This document shows positions 1-8,266 of a stretch of 36,067 bases of DNA, piece after piece. Both the position numbers and the translations under genes were made by a program. Position 1 is the first letter of the stretch. Every line of letters starts with the position of its first letter. The notes below the pieces were generated by a model. It did not search any database and was not told the DNA's origin. It saw only the letters and a list, made by a program, of their open reading frames with translations. The stretch spans positions 1 to 36,067 of IMG/VR virus record IMGVR_UViG_3300009370_000081; one strand, 5' to 3'. This DNA is from a virus.

Positions 1-809
1 CGTTCAATGGCCAAAATGTCAACAATGAAATTCCCGAAATCGATATTAAGGTCGATAGTGTTGCTGTCACGGCAGTCAGTAAGAAACTGAAAGCCAAATG
101 GACGCCAGAACTCGGTCAAGACCTTAATGCTTATCACAATCTAGATGCGGAAGTTGAGCTTACCTCGATTCTTTCCGAGCAAGTTGCTTTGGAGATTGAT
201 CGTGAGATTCTTAACGACCTTCTCGAAGGTGCTACAGCTGGAACCTATTACTGGTCCCGCTCCCCCGGTCTCTTTGTCAATAAAACCACTGGTGCTGAAG
301 TTGGTGCTTCTTCTGCAGCTCCCGATTTCACTGGTACAGTTAGTGAGTGGTATGAGACTCTTGTCGAGACTATTAACGATGTTTCTGCTCAGATTCATCG
401 TAAAACGCTCCGTGGTGGTGCTAACTTCCTAGTTACGTCACCTGAAGTTGCCAACATTCTTGAGTTCACGGCTGGTTTCCGTGCCACTGTGACGGCAGAC
501 GATGAGCGTGGTACTGTTGGCGCAGTCAAAGTTGGTGCGCTTAGCAAGAAATGGGATGTTTACGTTGATCCTTACTTCCCCAGGAACGTTGTTCTTGTTG
601 GCCGTAAGGGTAGTAGCTTCCTTGAGAGTGGGTATGTATATGCTCCTTATGTGCCGCTTCAAGTCACTCCTACCATCTTTGGTACGGAAGACTTTGTGCC
701 GCGTAAGGGCGTCATGACTCGCTACGCTAAGAAGATGGTCCGACCTGATATGTATGGGCTGGTGGTTGTGCAGGGTCTCCTTGGAGGTCAAGCAGGAGCT
801 ACTTCCTAA
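1..809 (+). CDS. Major capsid protein, T4 gp23-like (5' end outside window)
   Basis: The reading frame is open from the first bases (codons begin at base 3), so the start lies upstream; 269 codons including the stop are visible. The visible part contains KKLKAKWTPELGQDL, the stretch YHNLDAEVELTSILSEQ and ALEIDREIL, which I recognise as hallmarks of the T4 gp23 major capsid family. It continues through RGGANFLVTSPEVANI, WDVYVDPYFP and the family-typical C-terminus with YVPLQVTPTIF and KGVMTRYAKKMVRPDMYG. The protein forms the capsid hexamers after folding and prohead-protease maturation. A strong terminator follows 21 bases after the stop, consistent with a highly expressed gene closing a head-assembly transcript. 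In T4-like genomes the portal, prohead protease and scaffold genes lie directly upstream; here they would be outside the window. An internal ATG at 189 is not the true start. Confidence 0.95.
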   Translation, partial: FNGQNVNNEIPEIDIKVDSVAVTAVSKKLKAKWTPELGQDLNAYHNLDAEVELTSILSEQVALEIDREILNDLLEGATAGTYYWSRSPGLFVNKTTGAEVGASSAAPDFTGTVSEWYETLVETINDVSAQIHRKTLRGGANFLVTSPEVANILEFTAGFRATVTADDERGTVGAVKVGALSKKWDVYVDPYFPRNVVLVGRKGSSFLESGYVYAPYVPLQVTPTIFGTEDFVPRKGVMTRYAKKMVRPDMYGLVVVQGLLGGQAGATS

Positions 810-830
810 TTCGTCATACTAGCGTAATTA

Positions 831-862
831 AAACCCCCTGCCTGGTGGCAGGGGGTTTTTTT
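831..862 (+). terminator. Rho-independent terminator after the capsid gene
   Basis: A perfect 12-bp stem, AAACCCCCTGCC (831-842) with GGCAGGGGGTTT (847-858), closes a TGGT loop and runs into a T tract (856-862). It ends the capsid transcript. Confidence 0.93.
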
Positions 863-924
863 GTTTATATAATAATATCTTAGGATAAAAATATCTTTAT
901 AAGGCTGAATGTTGGTTAGCGAGC

Positions 925-932
925 CTATTTAT
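925..932 (+). promoter_or_regulatory. Candidate late promoter element (CTATTTAT)
   Basis: CTATTTAT sits 45 bases upstream of the start at 978, between a terminator and an isolated gene. It matches the core of the AACTATTTAT motif seen before several other late-type genes, but its first two bases differ (GC in place of AA). Promoter function is inferred from position and recurrence only. Confidence 0.4.
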
Positions 933-977
933 TATGTAGACATATGTCTATAGATCATTATATAGGGGGAAATTATT

Positions 978-1499
978 ATGGGATCTAAAAGAGTAGGCTT
1001 GGCGAGAACCCAAGCTTTATTAGAAAATTTAAAGAGAGAGTTAGCAATGGGAGAGGCAACTCTCTCAAACGTGTCAGTGAAGAGAAGGGTAGTGGACTTG
1101 GATGAAACGACCTACGCACCCACCGCATCCGAAAGTGGAACAATATTCACTTTTGACGGTACAGCGTGTACGGTTACGTTACCACAGGCTGCGGTAGGTC
1201 TGGAGTATACATTTGTTTTTGCTGCTACGGCAGTGAGTTCAATTATTACGACTCAAAGTGCTGATGGTTTAGCTGGATCTTTGCTTACCACCACCGCTGC
1301 GTTCAACTCGACCAATTTGTCGAACACCACGACGGTAGTCGATTCTTGGGCTACAACGATAGACACTATGACGTTCAATGGAACGACACAGGGGGGACTC
1401 GTTGGGACCCAAATTAAGGTTACGGCTGTATCTGCCACAATGTGGCAGGTGAGTGGAACTAATATTGGTTCTGGAACTCTTGTAACTGTAGCTTCTTAA
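978..1499 (+). CDS. Putative capsid-surface/decoration or minor virion protein
   Basis: This 173-residue protein has a basic helical N-terminus (SKRVGLARTQALLENLKRE), followed from about residue 35 by a Thr/Ser/Val-rich region that should form beta strands (for example GTIFTFDGTACTVTLPQAA). There is no signal peptide and no catalytic motif. Start: ATG preceded by an AGGGGGAAA Shine-Dalgarno-like stretch. It lies directly after the major capsid gene and is enclosed by its own upstream motif and terminators on both sides, so it is transcribed as a unit of its own, as expected for a protein needed in high copy. A head decoration protein is the best guess from position and beta-rich composition. 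I recall similar N-termini in marine T4-like phage proteins of unknown function. A small fibre or baseplate protein is an alternative. Confidence 0.55.
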   Translation: MGSKRVGLARTQALLENLKRELAMGEATLSNVSVKRRVVDLDETTYAPTASESGTIFTFDGTACTVTLPQAAVGLEYTFVFAATAVSSIITTQSADGLAGSLLTTTAAFNSTNLSNTTTVVDSWATTIDTMTFNGTTQGGLVGTQIKVTAVSATMWQVSGTNIGSGTLVTVAS

Positions 1500-1537
1500 C
1501 CTTCGCGTCACAACAATTAAAATAACTTTATATTTTG

Positions 1538-1565
1538 CCCCCTTCTTCGGAAGGGGGTTTTTTTT
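1538..1565 (+). terminator. Rho-independent terminator with UUCG tetraloop
   Basis: The stem CCCCCTTC (1538-1545) and GAAGGGGG (1550-1557) closes a TTCG loop through a C-G pair, the classic extra-stable tetraloop, and is followed by eight T residues (1558-1565). Confidence 0.94.
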
Positions 1566-1619
1566 GAAAATGCTATTTTACCATACTCTGGTTAATCTCG
1601 GAGGTTTTGCATTCATATA

Positions 1620-1629
1620 AACTATTTAT
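1620..1629 (+). promoter_or_regulatory. Candidate late promoter element (AACTATTTAT)
   Basis: Exact AACTATTTAT, 22 bases upstream of the start at 1652 and just after a terminator. It is one of four exact copies in the window, all immediately upstream of genes. The function is inferred. Confidence 0.5.
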
Positions 1630-1651
1630 ATTTTGATAGGAGATCTTATAC

Positions 1652-2950
1652 ATGGCAGTTCCCAGTTTATCACCCCAAAGCACCACGAGTGCTATTATTC
1701 TTCCTATTACAGGGACGGTTACTACAGCACAAGATAGTGGATCCTATGCTTTTGGCATATATGCGGCCACTTCTTCCCCTCTTTATGACTCTAATTTTAT
1801 CTCAGGCGCTTTAGATCAAGTATCCTACACATATAAAAAATTAGGAGGCGATATACTGGACATCGAACTAGTAGAAGAGAACGTTTACACAGCCTACGAA
1901 GAAGCCGTATTAGAATATTCTTATATTGTTAATATCCACCAAGGAAAGAATATTTTAAATAGTGTTCTGGGCAATACAACAGGAACTTTTGATCATGATG
2001 GCCTTTTAAAAAGTGGTGAATTATCATCCAGTTTAAGTGGTACTCATGTATCTTTAAAGTATCCCAAATTTAGTTTTGAGTATACCAAAAGAATTTCTTC
2101 GAAAGTATCTCAAGAGGTTGATCTTGGAGGAACAGAAAATATTTATTCTGCCTCTTTAGTAACCACAGGTGGAGTGCAAGATTATGATTTACAAGAAATT
2201 ATTGTATCTTCCTCGGCCAATGATCCATCGGCTTCTTTTTATGATCAAGTAGGAACCAATAGGGTGACCATTCGTAAGGTTTATTATAAAACTCCCCATG
2301 CTATGTGGCGTTTTTATGGATATTATGGCGGCATGAATACGGTAGGGAACTTATCTACTTATGGAATGTATGCAGATGATTCTAATTTTGAAGTAATTCC
2401 GGTGTGGCAAAATAAAATGCAGGCTATGGCTTATGAAGATGCCATATACACACGCAATTCTCAATATTCTTTTGATATTAAAAATAATAAATTGCGGCTA
2501 TTTCCAGAGCCCGTGAACTCTTCACCGTCTAAGTATTGGGTAGAATTTACCGTCAATCGTGATGCTTGGTATCAAGAGACTGGTTCTTACTCAAATGAAG
2601 TAGAAGGCATCAATAACCTTAACACGTTGCCATTTGAGAATTTACCTTATGAAAACATTAATAGTATTGGTAAACAATGGGTAAGGCGATTTGCTCTGGC
2701 CGTAACAAAAGAAATGCTTGGGCAAGTTCGTGGTAAATTCGGAACCATTCCTATTCCTGGTGAATCGGTACAATTAAATTCTAGTGAATTATTAAGCCAA
2801 GCCAAAGAAGAACAACGCTCATTACGAGACGAGCTAAAAACAATATTGGACGAATTAACTTATCCAAAACTATTAGAACAAGAACAAAATATGATGAATT
2901 CCACCGCTGATACTTTAGGAAAAGTGCCAGTTGGAATCTTTGTAGGATAG
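1652..2950 (+). CDS. Neck / head-completion protein, probably T4 gp13-like
   Basis: This is a 432-residue virion protein. The region around residues 60-95 (KKLGGDILDIELVEENVY followed by TAYEEAVLEYSYIV) resembles the N-terminal helical region of gp13-type neck proteins and related head-tail connector proteins, in which a short 'rLG.p.v.vEl...qiy.a...al..y' pattern is conserved. The rest is rich in aromatic residues and beta-prone. The C-terminus (about 375-410, LLSQAKEEQRSLRDELKTIL) is a charged helix. Start: ATG after ATAGGAGAT. The next two genes look like gp14 and gp15, which is the T4 order and supports the assignment. It should act at the portal vertex, joining filled head to tail. The length is larger than I expect for T4 gp13, so this is a family-level call. 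Confidence 0.6.
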   Translation: MAVPSLSPQSTTSAIILPITGTVTTAQDSGSYAFGIYAATSSPLYDSNFISGALDQVSYTYKKLGGDILDIELVEENVYTAYEEAVLEYSYIVNIHQGKNILNSVLGNTTGTFDHDGLLKSGELSSSLSGTHVSLKYPKFSFEYTKRISSKVSQEVDLGGTENIYSASLVTTGGVQDYDLQEIIVSSSANDPSASFYDQVGTNRVTIRKVYYKTPHAMWRFYGYYGGMNTVGNLSTYGMYADDSNFEVIPVWQNKMQAMAYEDAIYTRNSQYSFDIKNNKLRLFPEPVNSSPSKYWVEFTVNRDAWYQETGSYSNEVEGINNLNTLPFENLPYENINSIGKQWVRRFALAVTKEMLGQVRGKFGTIPIPGESVQLNSSELLSQAKEEQRSLRDELKTILDELTYPKLLEQEQNMMNSTADTLGKVPVGIFVG

Positions 2951-2961
2951 GGGGGTAAAAT

Positions 2962-3456
2962 GTGAAAGATTCCGATAAATGGAAACAGCCAGTTAGCCCT
3001 CCTCCACCATTATTTTTTGGAAAGAAGGAGCGGAATCTTGTTAAACAGGTCAATGATGAGCTGATTGAGCGCGTTATTGGCCAAGAAATTATTTATTATC
3101 CTATCAGCATTGACAAAACCAACTTCCATGATTTATATGGCGAGGCTATAAATAAATCTTTTTTGCCCCCTGTTCGTGTTTATGCCCTGGTTGAGTGGAC
3201 AGAATATGACACTGTATATACTGAAAATATTGGCGTGGAGACCATGAGCACGATTACAATACATTTCCACAAAAGAAGATTAACAGAAGATCAAGACTTG
3301 TTTGTCCGTGTTGGTGATTTTGTGGCTTATGGGGATATTTATTATGAGATAGTTAAACTTAGCGAACCGAAAAGACTTTTTGGGCAGTTTGACCACAGAA
3401 TGGAAGTTTCAGCGAATTGCATCGTTGCAAGGGATGGGTATTTTAATGGCACCTAA
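2962..3456 (+). CDS. Neck protein, probably T4 gp14-like
   Basis: This 164-residue protein starts with GTG behind a GGGGGGT ribosome-binding site; an ATG two bases earlier (2960) runs straight into a stop. The N-terminal part (KKERNLVKQVNDELIERVIG and QEIIYYPISID) and the later pattern ITIHFHKRRLTED...VGDFVAYGDIYYEIVKLSEPK fit gp14-type neck proteins, which have a 'GD.iyfp....yEI.fve' core. The role would be head completion and attachment of the tail. It lies between the gp13-like and gp15-like genes and overlaps the next gene by 11 bases, so the three are probably translationally coupled. Confidence 0.62.
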   Translation: MKDSDKWKQPVSPPPPLFFGKKERNLVKQVNDELIERVIGQEIIYYPISIDKTNFHDLYGEAINKSFLPPVRVYALVEWTEYDTVYTENIGVETMSTITIHFHKRRLTEDQDLFVRVGDFVAYGDIYYEIVKLSEPKRLFGQFDHRMEVSANCIVARDGYFNGT

Positions 3457-4324
3457 AAAATATGATTACACTGAGGTAAAAGATCCTTCTGTAATAAAAG
3501 AATTAATTTTAATGCCCTCCACTTTAGAAAATATTGATTTTTCTTTATATAATTATGTTAATGATAAATTAGATGTTTCTTGCACGACAAATGAAGGGTG
3601 GAAAAAGGTTCCCGTGCTGTGGCAATCACCAGAAAGAGCTGTACAAGTTAAGGCGAACAAGGAATATTTAAATTTAATTGGCCGCGTGAAATACCCAGCG
3701 ATTGCTGTGCAAAGAATGGGAATGGCCAAAGATTTGGGTCGCAAAGGCGGCGTATTTGGCAATGCCATGGAAATTAATAAATGGGACAATAAGGGTGGAG
3801 ACGTAACTATTGGACGGAGAATTAACCAAGAAAAGACTCGCAACTTTCAAAATGCGGGAGCACTTCGGTATACTTTCCAAAATAACTTTCCCAGGAAAAA
3901 TGATAAAGTTGTTTATCAAACAGTGACAATTCCCCTTCCAATCTATGTGGATGTAGATTATAAAATAACCCTTTTAACAGAGTTTCAGCAACAATTAAAT
4001 GAAATGATGTCGCCATTTATTAATATTGGAAAAGGTATAAATTATTTTGGCCTTCATAGAAATGGTTGGACTTACGAAGGGTTTTTGCAATCAGGATTTG
4101 ATTTAAATACTAATGTTGCTAATATGGGCGACGATTATCGAATGTATTCTACAACTATTAATATAAAGGTCTTAGGGTATTTAATTGGAGCAGAAAAAAA
4201 TGAGCAGAAGCCTAAAATTGTTTATAGGGAAAATGCGGTAGATATTAAAATTGGAAGGGAAAGAGTTGTGGTCGGAACTAAGCCCTGGAATATTTCTCCA
4301 GACAAACTGAAGTACCGAGATTAA
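3446..4324 (+). CDS. Tail completion / sheath stabiliser protein, T4 gp15-like
   Basis: A longer in-frame start exists at 3380, but the ATG at 3446 is preferred. It gives MAPKKYDYTEV, has GGGATGGG about 7 bases upstream, and leaves only an 11-base overlap with the preceding gene. The 292-residue product contains PLPIYVDVDYKITLLTEF, QQQLNEMMSPFINIG and YSTTINIKVLGYLIG, which resemble the conserved core of gp15 proteins of T4 and cyanophages (a 'pi.i.w.i.ilt.yqqqmne...pfi' segment and a later 'f.v.v.gYLi'). In T4, gp15 caps the tail after sheath assembly and connects it to the neck. An AT-rich gap with a weak CTATTTACT motif precedes the sheath gene, so the transcript may restart there. Confidence 0.68.
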   Translation: MAPKKYDYTEVKDPSVIKELILMPSTLENIDFSLYNYVNDKLDVSCTTNEGWKKVPVLWQSPERAVQVKANKEYLNLIGRVKYPAIAVQRMGMAKDLGRKGGVFGNAMEINKWDNKGGDVTIGRRINQEKTRNFQNAGALRYTFQNNFPRKNDKVVYQTVTIPLPIYVDVDYKITLLTEFQQQLNEMMSPFINIGKGINYFGLHRNGWTYEGFLQSGFDLNTNVANMGDDYRMYSTTINIKVLGYLIGAEKNEQKPKIVYRENAVDIKIGRERVVVGTKPWNISPDKLKYRD

Positions 4325-4351
4325 TAATAAGGATTTTGACCCTACATATTA

Positions 4352-4360
4352 CTATTTACT
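4352..4360 (+). promoter_or_regulatory. Weak candidate late promoter element (CTATTTACT)
   Basis: CTATTTACT, preceded by A, lies 65 bases upstream of the tail sheath start in an otherwise featureless AT-rich gap. It deviates from AACTATTTAT at the 3' end, so support is modest. Confidence 0.25.
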
Positions 4361-4425
4361 TAAGAAATACACACACTATATTTTGGTGAAAAACGCAGAT
4401 AGCACTTTTAAAGGAGACCATATAA

Positions 4426-7400
4426 ATGTCAATTAAGCAGTACAAATTTGTTTCGCCTGGTGTTCAGGTTAAAGAAATTGATAATAGTGGGTTGCCCGAA
4501 GCTCCTATCGGTATAGGCCCTCTTGTTATTGGTAGAACACAACGTGGACCAGGTATGCGACCTGTTCGCGTAACTTCAATGTCCGAATTTATTAATATCT
4601 TCGGTAATCCACAGCCTGGTGGCGTTGCTGCCACTACAGATGTCTGGAGAGATAATCCAGATTTAGCCCCAACTTATGCTTCTTATGCGGCTATGGCTTG
4701 GCTGGCAAACAATTCTCCTCTAAACGTTATTAGGCTTTTAGGCCACCAAAATGCAGACGCCGAATCGCCAGCTGGTTTAGCTGGTTGGATGACAAAAAAC
4801 AGTTCGGGCACAGAAACCATTAATGGAACCGCCGATACAACTGGTGGTGCTTACGGACTCTTTATTTGTAATTCAAGTTCTGCGACCCATACCGGCGCAG
4901 GCTACGGTAATGCAGTTACAGGAACCCTGGCTGCTGTTTTCTATATAGATCAAGGCTTCGTTGCTCTTTCTGGCGCTATACGAGGTTATGACAGTGCCGA
5001 CACCAACAACCTAATAACGACTGCTTCTAATGCAACTATTATTCAATCAAACGGGTCCTATCATACATTTACTGCCGCGATAGGAAATAGCCAAGGTGTT
5101 ATCACCGACACTATTACATTTGACTTTAATAGAAGCTCTCCAAACTATATTAGAAAAGTGTTTAATACAAACCCAACTACTACTAATACTAATATTACTA
5201 CGGGAGCGAATACGGCTTCATACTGGCTAGGAGAAACTTATGATAGATTCTTGCTCCACGGTGGTGGACAACAAGGAGATTCATCCTCAGTCTCCAGCAG
5301 ATCACAATTTGCTGGTCTTGGAACCGGAGATGCAACCCAGGGCAGCAGCTTGGGTGTTATGCTTGGTTTAGGTGATGCAACCAATCAGCAATCTAACCAT
5401 CGTTATGCACAACAGCCCGCCCAAACAGGCTGGTTTATTGGCCAGGATTTAGGGACAAGCACACAATTCCAAGCTAATGCAATGCCCAAACTGTTTAAAC
5501 TACACGCTCTTGAGAGCGGCCAATGGGATATGCATAATCTTAAAATCTCTATCACAGACCTTAAAAAATCTACTAATGATGTAGATAAATACGGAACATT
5601 TACTGTTCTTGTAAGAAAAGTAAGTGACACTGACGGTAAGATGCAAATTATTGAAAGATTCAGTAACTGTAATCTTAACCCAACGTCACCTAAATATGTC
5701 GCCCGAGTTATTGGTGATAAATATGTTCAATTTTCTTCTACTGAAAAAAGAAACAAAGAGTATGGCCAATACGATAATCGTTCTCGATTTATTCGTGTTG
5801 AGGTTAACCAAGATCTTGAAGGAGGCGGTCTTGATTCTGCCCTCCTTCCTTGGGGTGTTTTTGGACCTCCTAAGCCCAAAGGATTTGCTATCGTAGGATA
5901 TCCTGCGCAGAATGTGGGAATGTCATTCGCAGACGCCTGGAATAAATACTCTCCTATGGACTTCGGAGTGAATGTAAACTCTGTAGCCAACATGTTTGGC
6001 ACTGCGTTTGTAACCGGAGCATCAGGCGTAACTGTCACGGATGGAACCGCTGGAGCTGCTGCTGGTGGATGGTTTGCTAGAACCGGAGTGAGCGGTTCCG
6101 TTTGGGATGGCGCTTTTACTGGCTCGTTCCACTTTCCACGAACTGCTTTGCGGTTATCTTCTTCGGAAGGGAATCTGCCTAGCCCGGATGATGCTTTTTA
6201 TGGATTCAATACTAACCGATCTACTACTTCTGAACTTTTTGAAGAAAGTAATCTTGATCTCGTAAGGCCCCTTCCTGAAGGGTTGTCTGCGGTAACCTTC
6301 AACACCAACTTCGACAGCTATACAGGCTTTGAAAGTCAATGGATTTTCAGCTTAGATAACGTGGTGAGTTCTTCGGACGGCGTAAATTCATTTTATGTAT
6401 CAGGTTCCCGCGCCCAAGGAGTGGGTAATGCTGGCACTTCGATTACGGCCAATGGCTATAGTGATAAAACTGGCTATGAAGCTCTGTTGAAATATGGGAT
6501 TGACAGCTTTACTGCTCCCATGTTCGGTGGGTTTGATGGTCTTGATATTACCGAAAAAGACCCATTTGCAAACCGCGTTATGGATGATAAAACTGAATAT
6601 AACAACTATGCTTTTAACTCGGTGAAGGAAGCTATTGATATTGTTAGAGATCCCGAAGAATTGGATTTTAACATTGCTTCAATCCCCGGCGTTTATGTTC
6701 ACAACTTAACTCAATATCTGATTGACACGGTTGAGGATAGAGCAGATGCTTTAGCGGTTATTGACTTAAAGGGTGATTTTAAGCCTGCGTCTGAAAACAC
6801 CGATACTTACCAATCGCGAGTGGATGCAGCAACTGTTACCACGGTTGTTGATAACCTCCGCGACAGAGGAATTAATAGTAGTTACGCATGTGCTTATTTC
6901 CCCTGGGTCCAAGCGTATGATACCATTAATGACAATTTCCTGTATGTTCCACCTTCGGTGGTCGCTCTCGGCGTCATGTCGAACTCAGAGCGCGCTTCGG
7001 AACTGTGGTTCGCGCCCGCTGGCTTTAACCGTGGTGGGCTAACACAGGGAGCAGCCGGTATTCCGGTTGTGGGCATCACACAGAAACTTACGTCTAAACA
7101 ACGAGATAAACTCTATGATGCCAATATTAACCCAATTGCTGCTTTCCCCGCTGAAGGAATTGTGGTATTTGGTCAAAAAACTCTCCAGGTAACCCCATCA
7201 GCATTGGATAGGATTAATGTGCGGAGGTTAATGATTTTCCTCAAGAAGAAAATTTCCCAAATTGCCGCCAATATTTTATTCGATCCAAATGTGCGTGTCA
7301 CTTGGAATAGGTTTACTGGCCAGGCTGAGCCTTTCTTAAGAAGTGTTCAGGCCGGTTTAGGATTAACTGACTATAAATTGGTTCTGGATGATTCTACTAC

Positions 7401-7524
7401 AACGCCCGAGTTGATTGATAGAAATATTATGTACGCTAAGATTTTCCTTAAGCCTGCACGCGCAATCGAATACATTGCGATTGATTTCAACATCTCTAAT
7501 ACGGGTGCAGCGTTTGAAGATTAA
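4426..7524 (+). CDS. Tail sheath protein, T4 gp18-like
   Basis: A 1032-residue contractile tail sheath subunit. The N-terminus (FVSPGVQVKEIDNSG, then GIGPLVIGRTQRGPG and FINIFGNPQPGG) is typical of sheath proteins. The conserved C-terminal domain is also clear: ALDRINVRRLMIFLKKKI, then VRTWNRFTGQAEPFL-like residues around 965-980, and ARAIEYIAIDFNISNTGA at the end. T4 gp18 is about 660 residues, so this protein carries several hundred extra residues, mainly between about positions 110 and 700 (Ser/Gly/Asn/Thr-rich, beta-prone). These are likely surface-exposed domains inserted in the middle of the sheath fold. Start: ATG after AAAGGAGACC. The tail tube gene follows, separated by a hairpin-rich gap. 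Confidence 0.95.
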   Translation: MSIKQYKFVSPGVQVKEIDNSGLPEAPIGIGPLVIGRTQRGPGMRPVRVTSMSEFINIFGNPQPGGVAATTDVWRDNPDLAPTYASYAAMAWLANNSPLNVIRLLGHQNADAESPAGLAGWMTKNSSGTETINGTADTTGGAYGLFICNSSSATHTGAGYGNAVTGTLAAVFYIDQGFVALSGAIRGYDSADTNNLITTASNATIIQSNGSYHTFTAAIGNSQGVITDTITFDFNRSSPNYIRKVFNTNPTTTNTNITTGANTASYWLGETYDRFLLHGGGQQGDSSSVSSRSQFAGLGTGDATQGSSLGVMLGLGDATNQQSNHRYAQQPAQTGWFIGQDLGTSTQFQANAMPKLFKLHALESGQWDMHNLKISITDLKKSTNDVDKYGTFTVLVRKVSDTDGKMQIIERFSNCNLNPTSPKYVARVIGDKYVQFSSTEKRNKEYGQYDNRSRFIRVEVNQDLEGGGLDSALLPWGVFGPPKPKGFAIVGYPAQNVGMSFADAWNKYSPMDFGVNVNSVANMFGTAFVTGASGVTVTDGTAGAAAGGWFARTGVSGSVWDGAFTGSFHFPRTALRLSSSEGNLPSPDDAFYGFNTNRSTTSELFEESNLDLVRPLPEGLSAVTFNTNFDSYTGFESQWIFSLDNVVSSSDGVNSFYVSGSRAQGVGNAGTSITANGYSDKTGYEALLKYGIDSFTAPMFGGFDGLDITEKDPFANRVMDDKTEYNNYAFNSVKEAIDIVRDPEELDFNIASIPGVYVHNLTQYLIDTVEDRADALAVIDLKGDFKPASENTDTYQSRVDAATVTTVVDNLRDRGINSSYACAYFPWVQAYDTINDNFLYVPPSVVALGVMSNSERASELWFAPAGFNRGGLTQGAAGIPVVGITQKLTSKQRDKLYDANINPIAAFPAEGIVVFGQKTLQVTPSALDRINVRRLMIFLKKKISQIAANILFDPNVRVTWNRFTGQAEPFLRSVQAGLGLTDYKLVLDDSTTTPELIDRNIMYAKIFLKPARAIEYIAIDFNISNTGAAFED

Positions 7525-7535
7525 AAAAAATAAAC

Positions 7536-7572
7536 TGAGGGGAATTTATTTCCCCTCACTAGTTAAAACTAG
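7536..7572 (+). other. Tandem hairpins between sheath and tube genes
   Basis: TGAGGGGAA (7536-7544) pairs perfectly with TTCCCCTCA (7550-7558). CTAGTT (7559-7564) then pairs with AACTAG (7567-7572). No T tract follows, so this is not a standard terminator. It may be an RNA processing or mRNA-stabilising element that tunes tube versus sheath output. The function is inferred. Confidence 0.5.
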
Positions 7573-7592
7573 CACTGAGGAGAAACAAAACA

Positions 7593-8207
7593 ATGGCATT
7601 TTGGTCTGATACAAATAAGGGCGTTCCCGAGCCAAAAAGAAATTATAGATGGCTATTATACTTAGGTGGGGTTCCACAATGGGTATGCAAAAAGGTAACT
7701 AAGCCCAGCTACACTCTTACAGAGTCCCAACATACTTATATTAACCACAATTTCTGGTATCCAGGCAAAGTTGAGTGGAATACGGTTTCCGTTACGCTTA
7801 CAGACCCTGCCCAGCCAGACTCAGTTCAGACTATTTACAATATTTTACGTAACTCTGGTTACGCTCCTCCCGAAAATCCTATGGATACTCAGACCATTTC
7901 TAAAGCGGCTGCAGTCGCGGCCTTGGGATCAGTTCGTATTGTTCAATTGGGCGACCAATTTAGTGAGACTGCTGATAATCCCGGTGGCCCAAAAGAAGGC
8001 CAAGAGCTTCTTGAAGAATGGATTTTATATAATGCATGGGTAAAAGACGCTAAATTTGGTGATTTAGATTATACTAGTGATGATTTAATTGAAATTACTT
8101 TAGAACTTCGTTATGATTATGCCAAGCTGAATGCTGATAACAAGGGTGGATGGATTCAAAAGAATCGTCCAAACTCAGCTCCGCGTGGCAGTACTGGAGT
8201 TATTTAA
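7593..8207 (+). CDS. Tail tube protein, T4 gp19-like
   Basis: This 204-residue protein follows the sheath gene, as the tube gene does in T4-like phages. It shows the gp19/tube pattern: PKRNYRWLLYLGG near the N-terminus, CKKVTKPSYTLTESQH, then YPGKVEWNTVSVTLTDPA, and near the end LEEWILYNAWVKDAKFGDLDY-type residues followed by EITLELRYDYAKLN. The 'W..i.vtl.dp' and 'a.....gdldy....l.ei...l.YD.a' elements are what I use to recognise this family. It forms the inner tube through which DNA passes. Start: ATG after GAGGAGAAAC. Confidence 0.9.
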   Translation: MAFWSDTNKGVPEPKRNYRWLLYLGGVPQWVCKKVTKPSYTLTESQHTYINHNFWYPGKVEWNTVSVTLTDPAQPDSVQTIYNILRNSGYAPPENPMDTQTISKAAAVAALGSVRIVQLGDQFSETADNPGGPKEGQELLEEWILYNAWVKDAKFGDLDYTSDDLIEITLELRYDYAKLNADNKGGWIQKNRPNSAPRGSTGVI

Positions 8208-8266
8208 TTTTTCTTAACAGTCTAATTATAGCGTGATAAAATGCTTAAAATATAAGCGAGGTTTAC

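Noticed and set aside
3380-3445. N-terminal extension of the gp15-like gene
   Set aside because: It overlaps the previous gene by 77 bases without a ribosome-binding site. The ATG at 3446 has a good site and a natural N-terminus.
7536-7572. Hairpins as a rho-independent terminator
   Set aside because: Neither stem is followed by a T tract, unlike the three clear terminators in the window.
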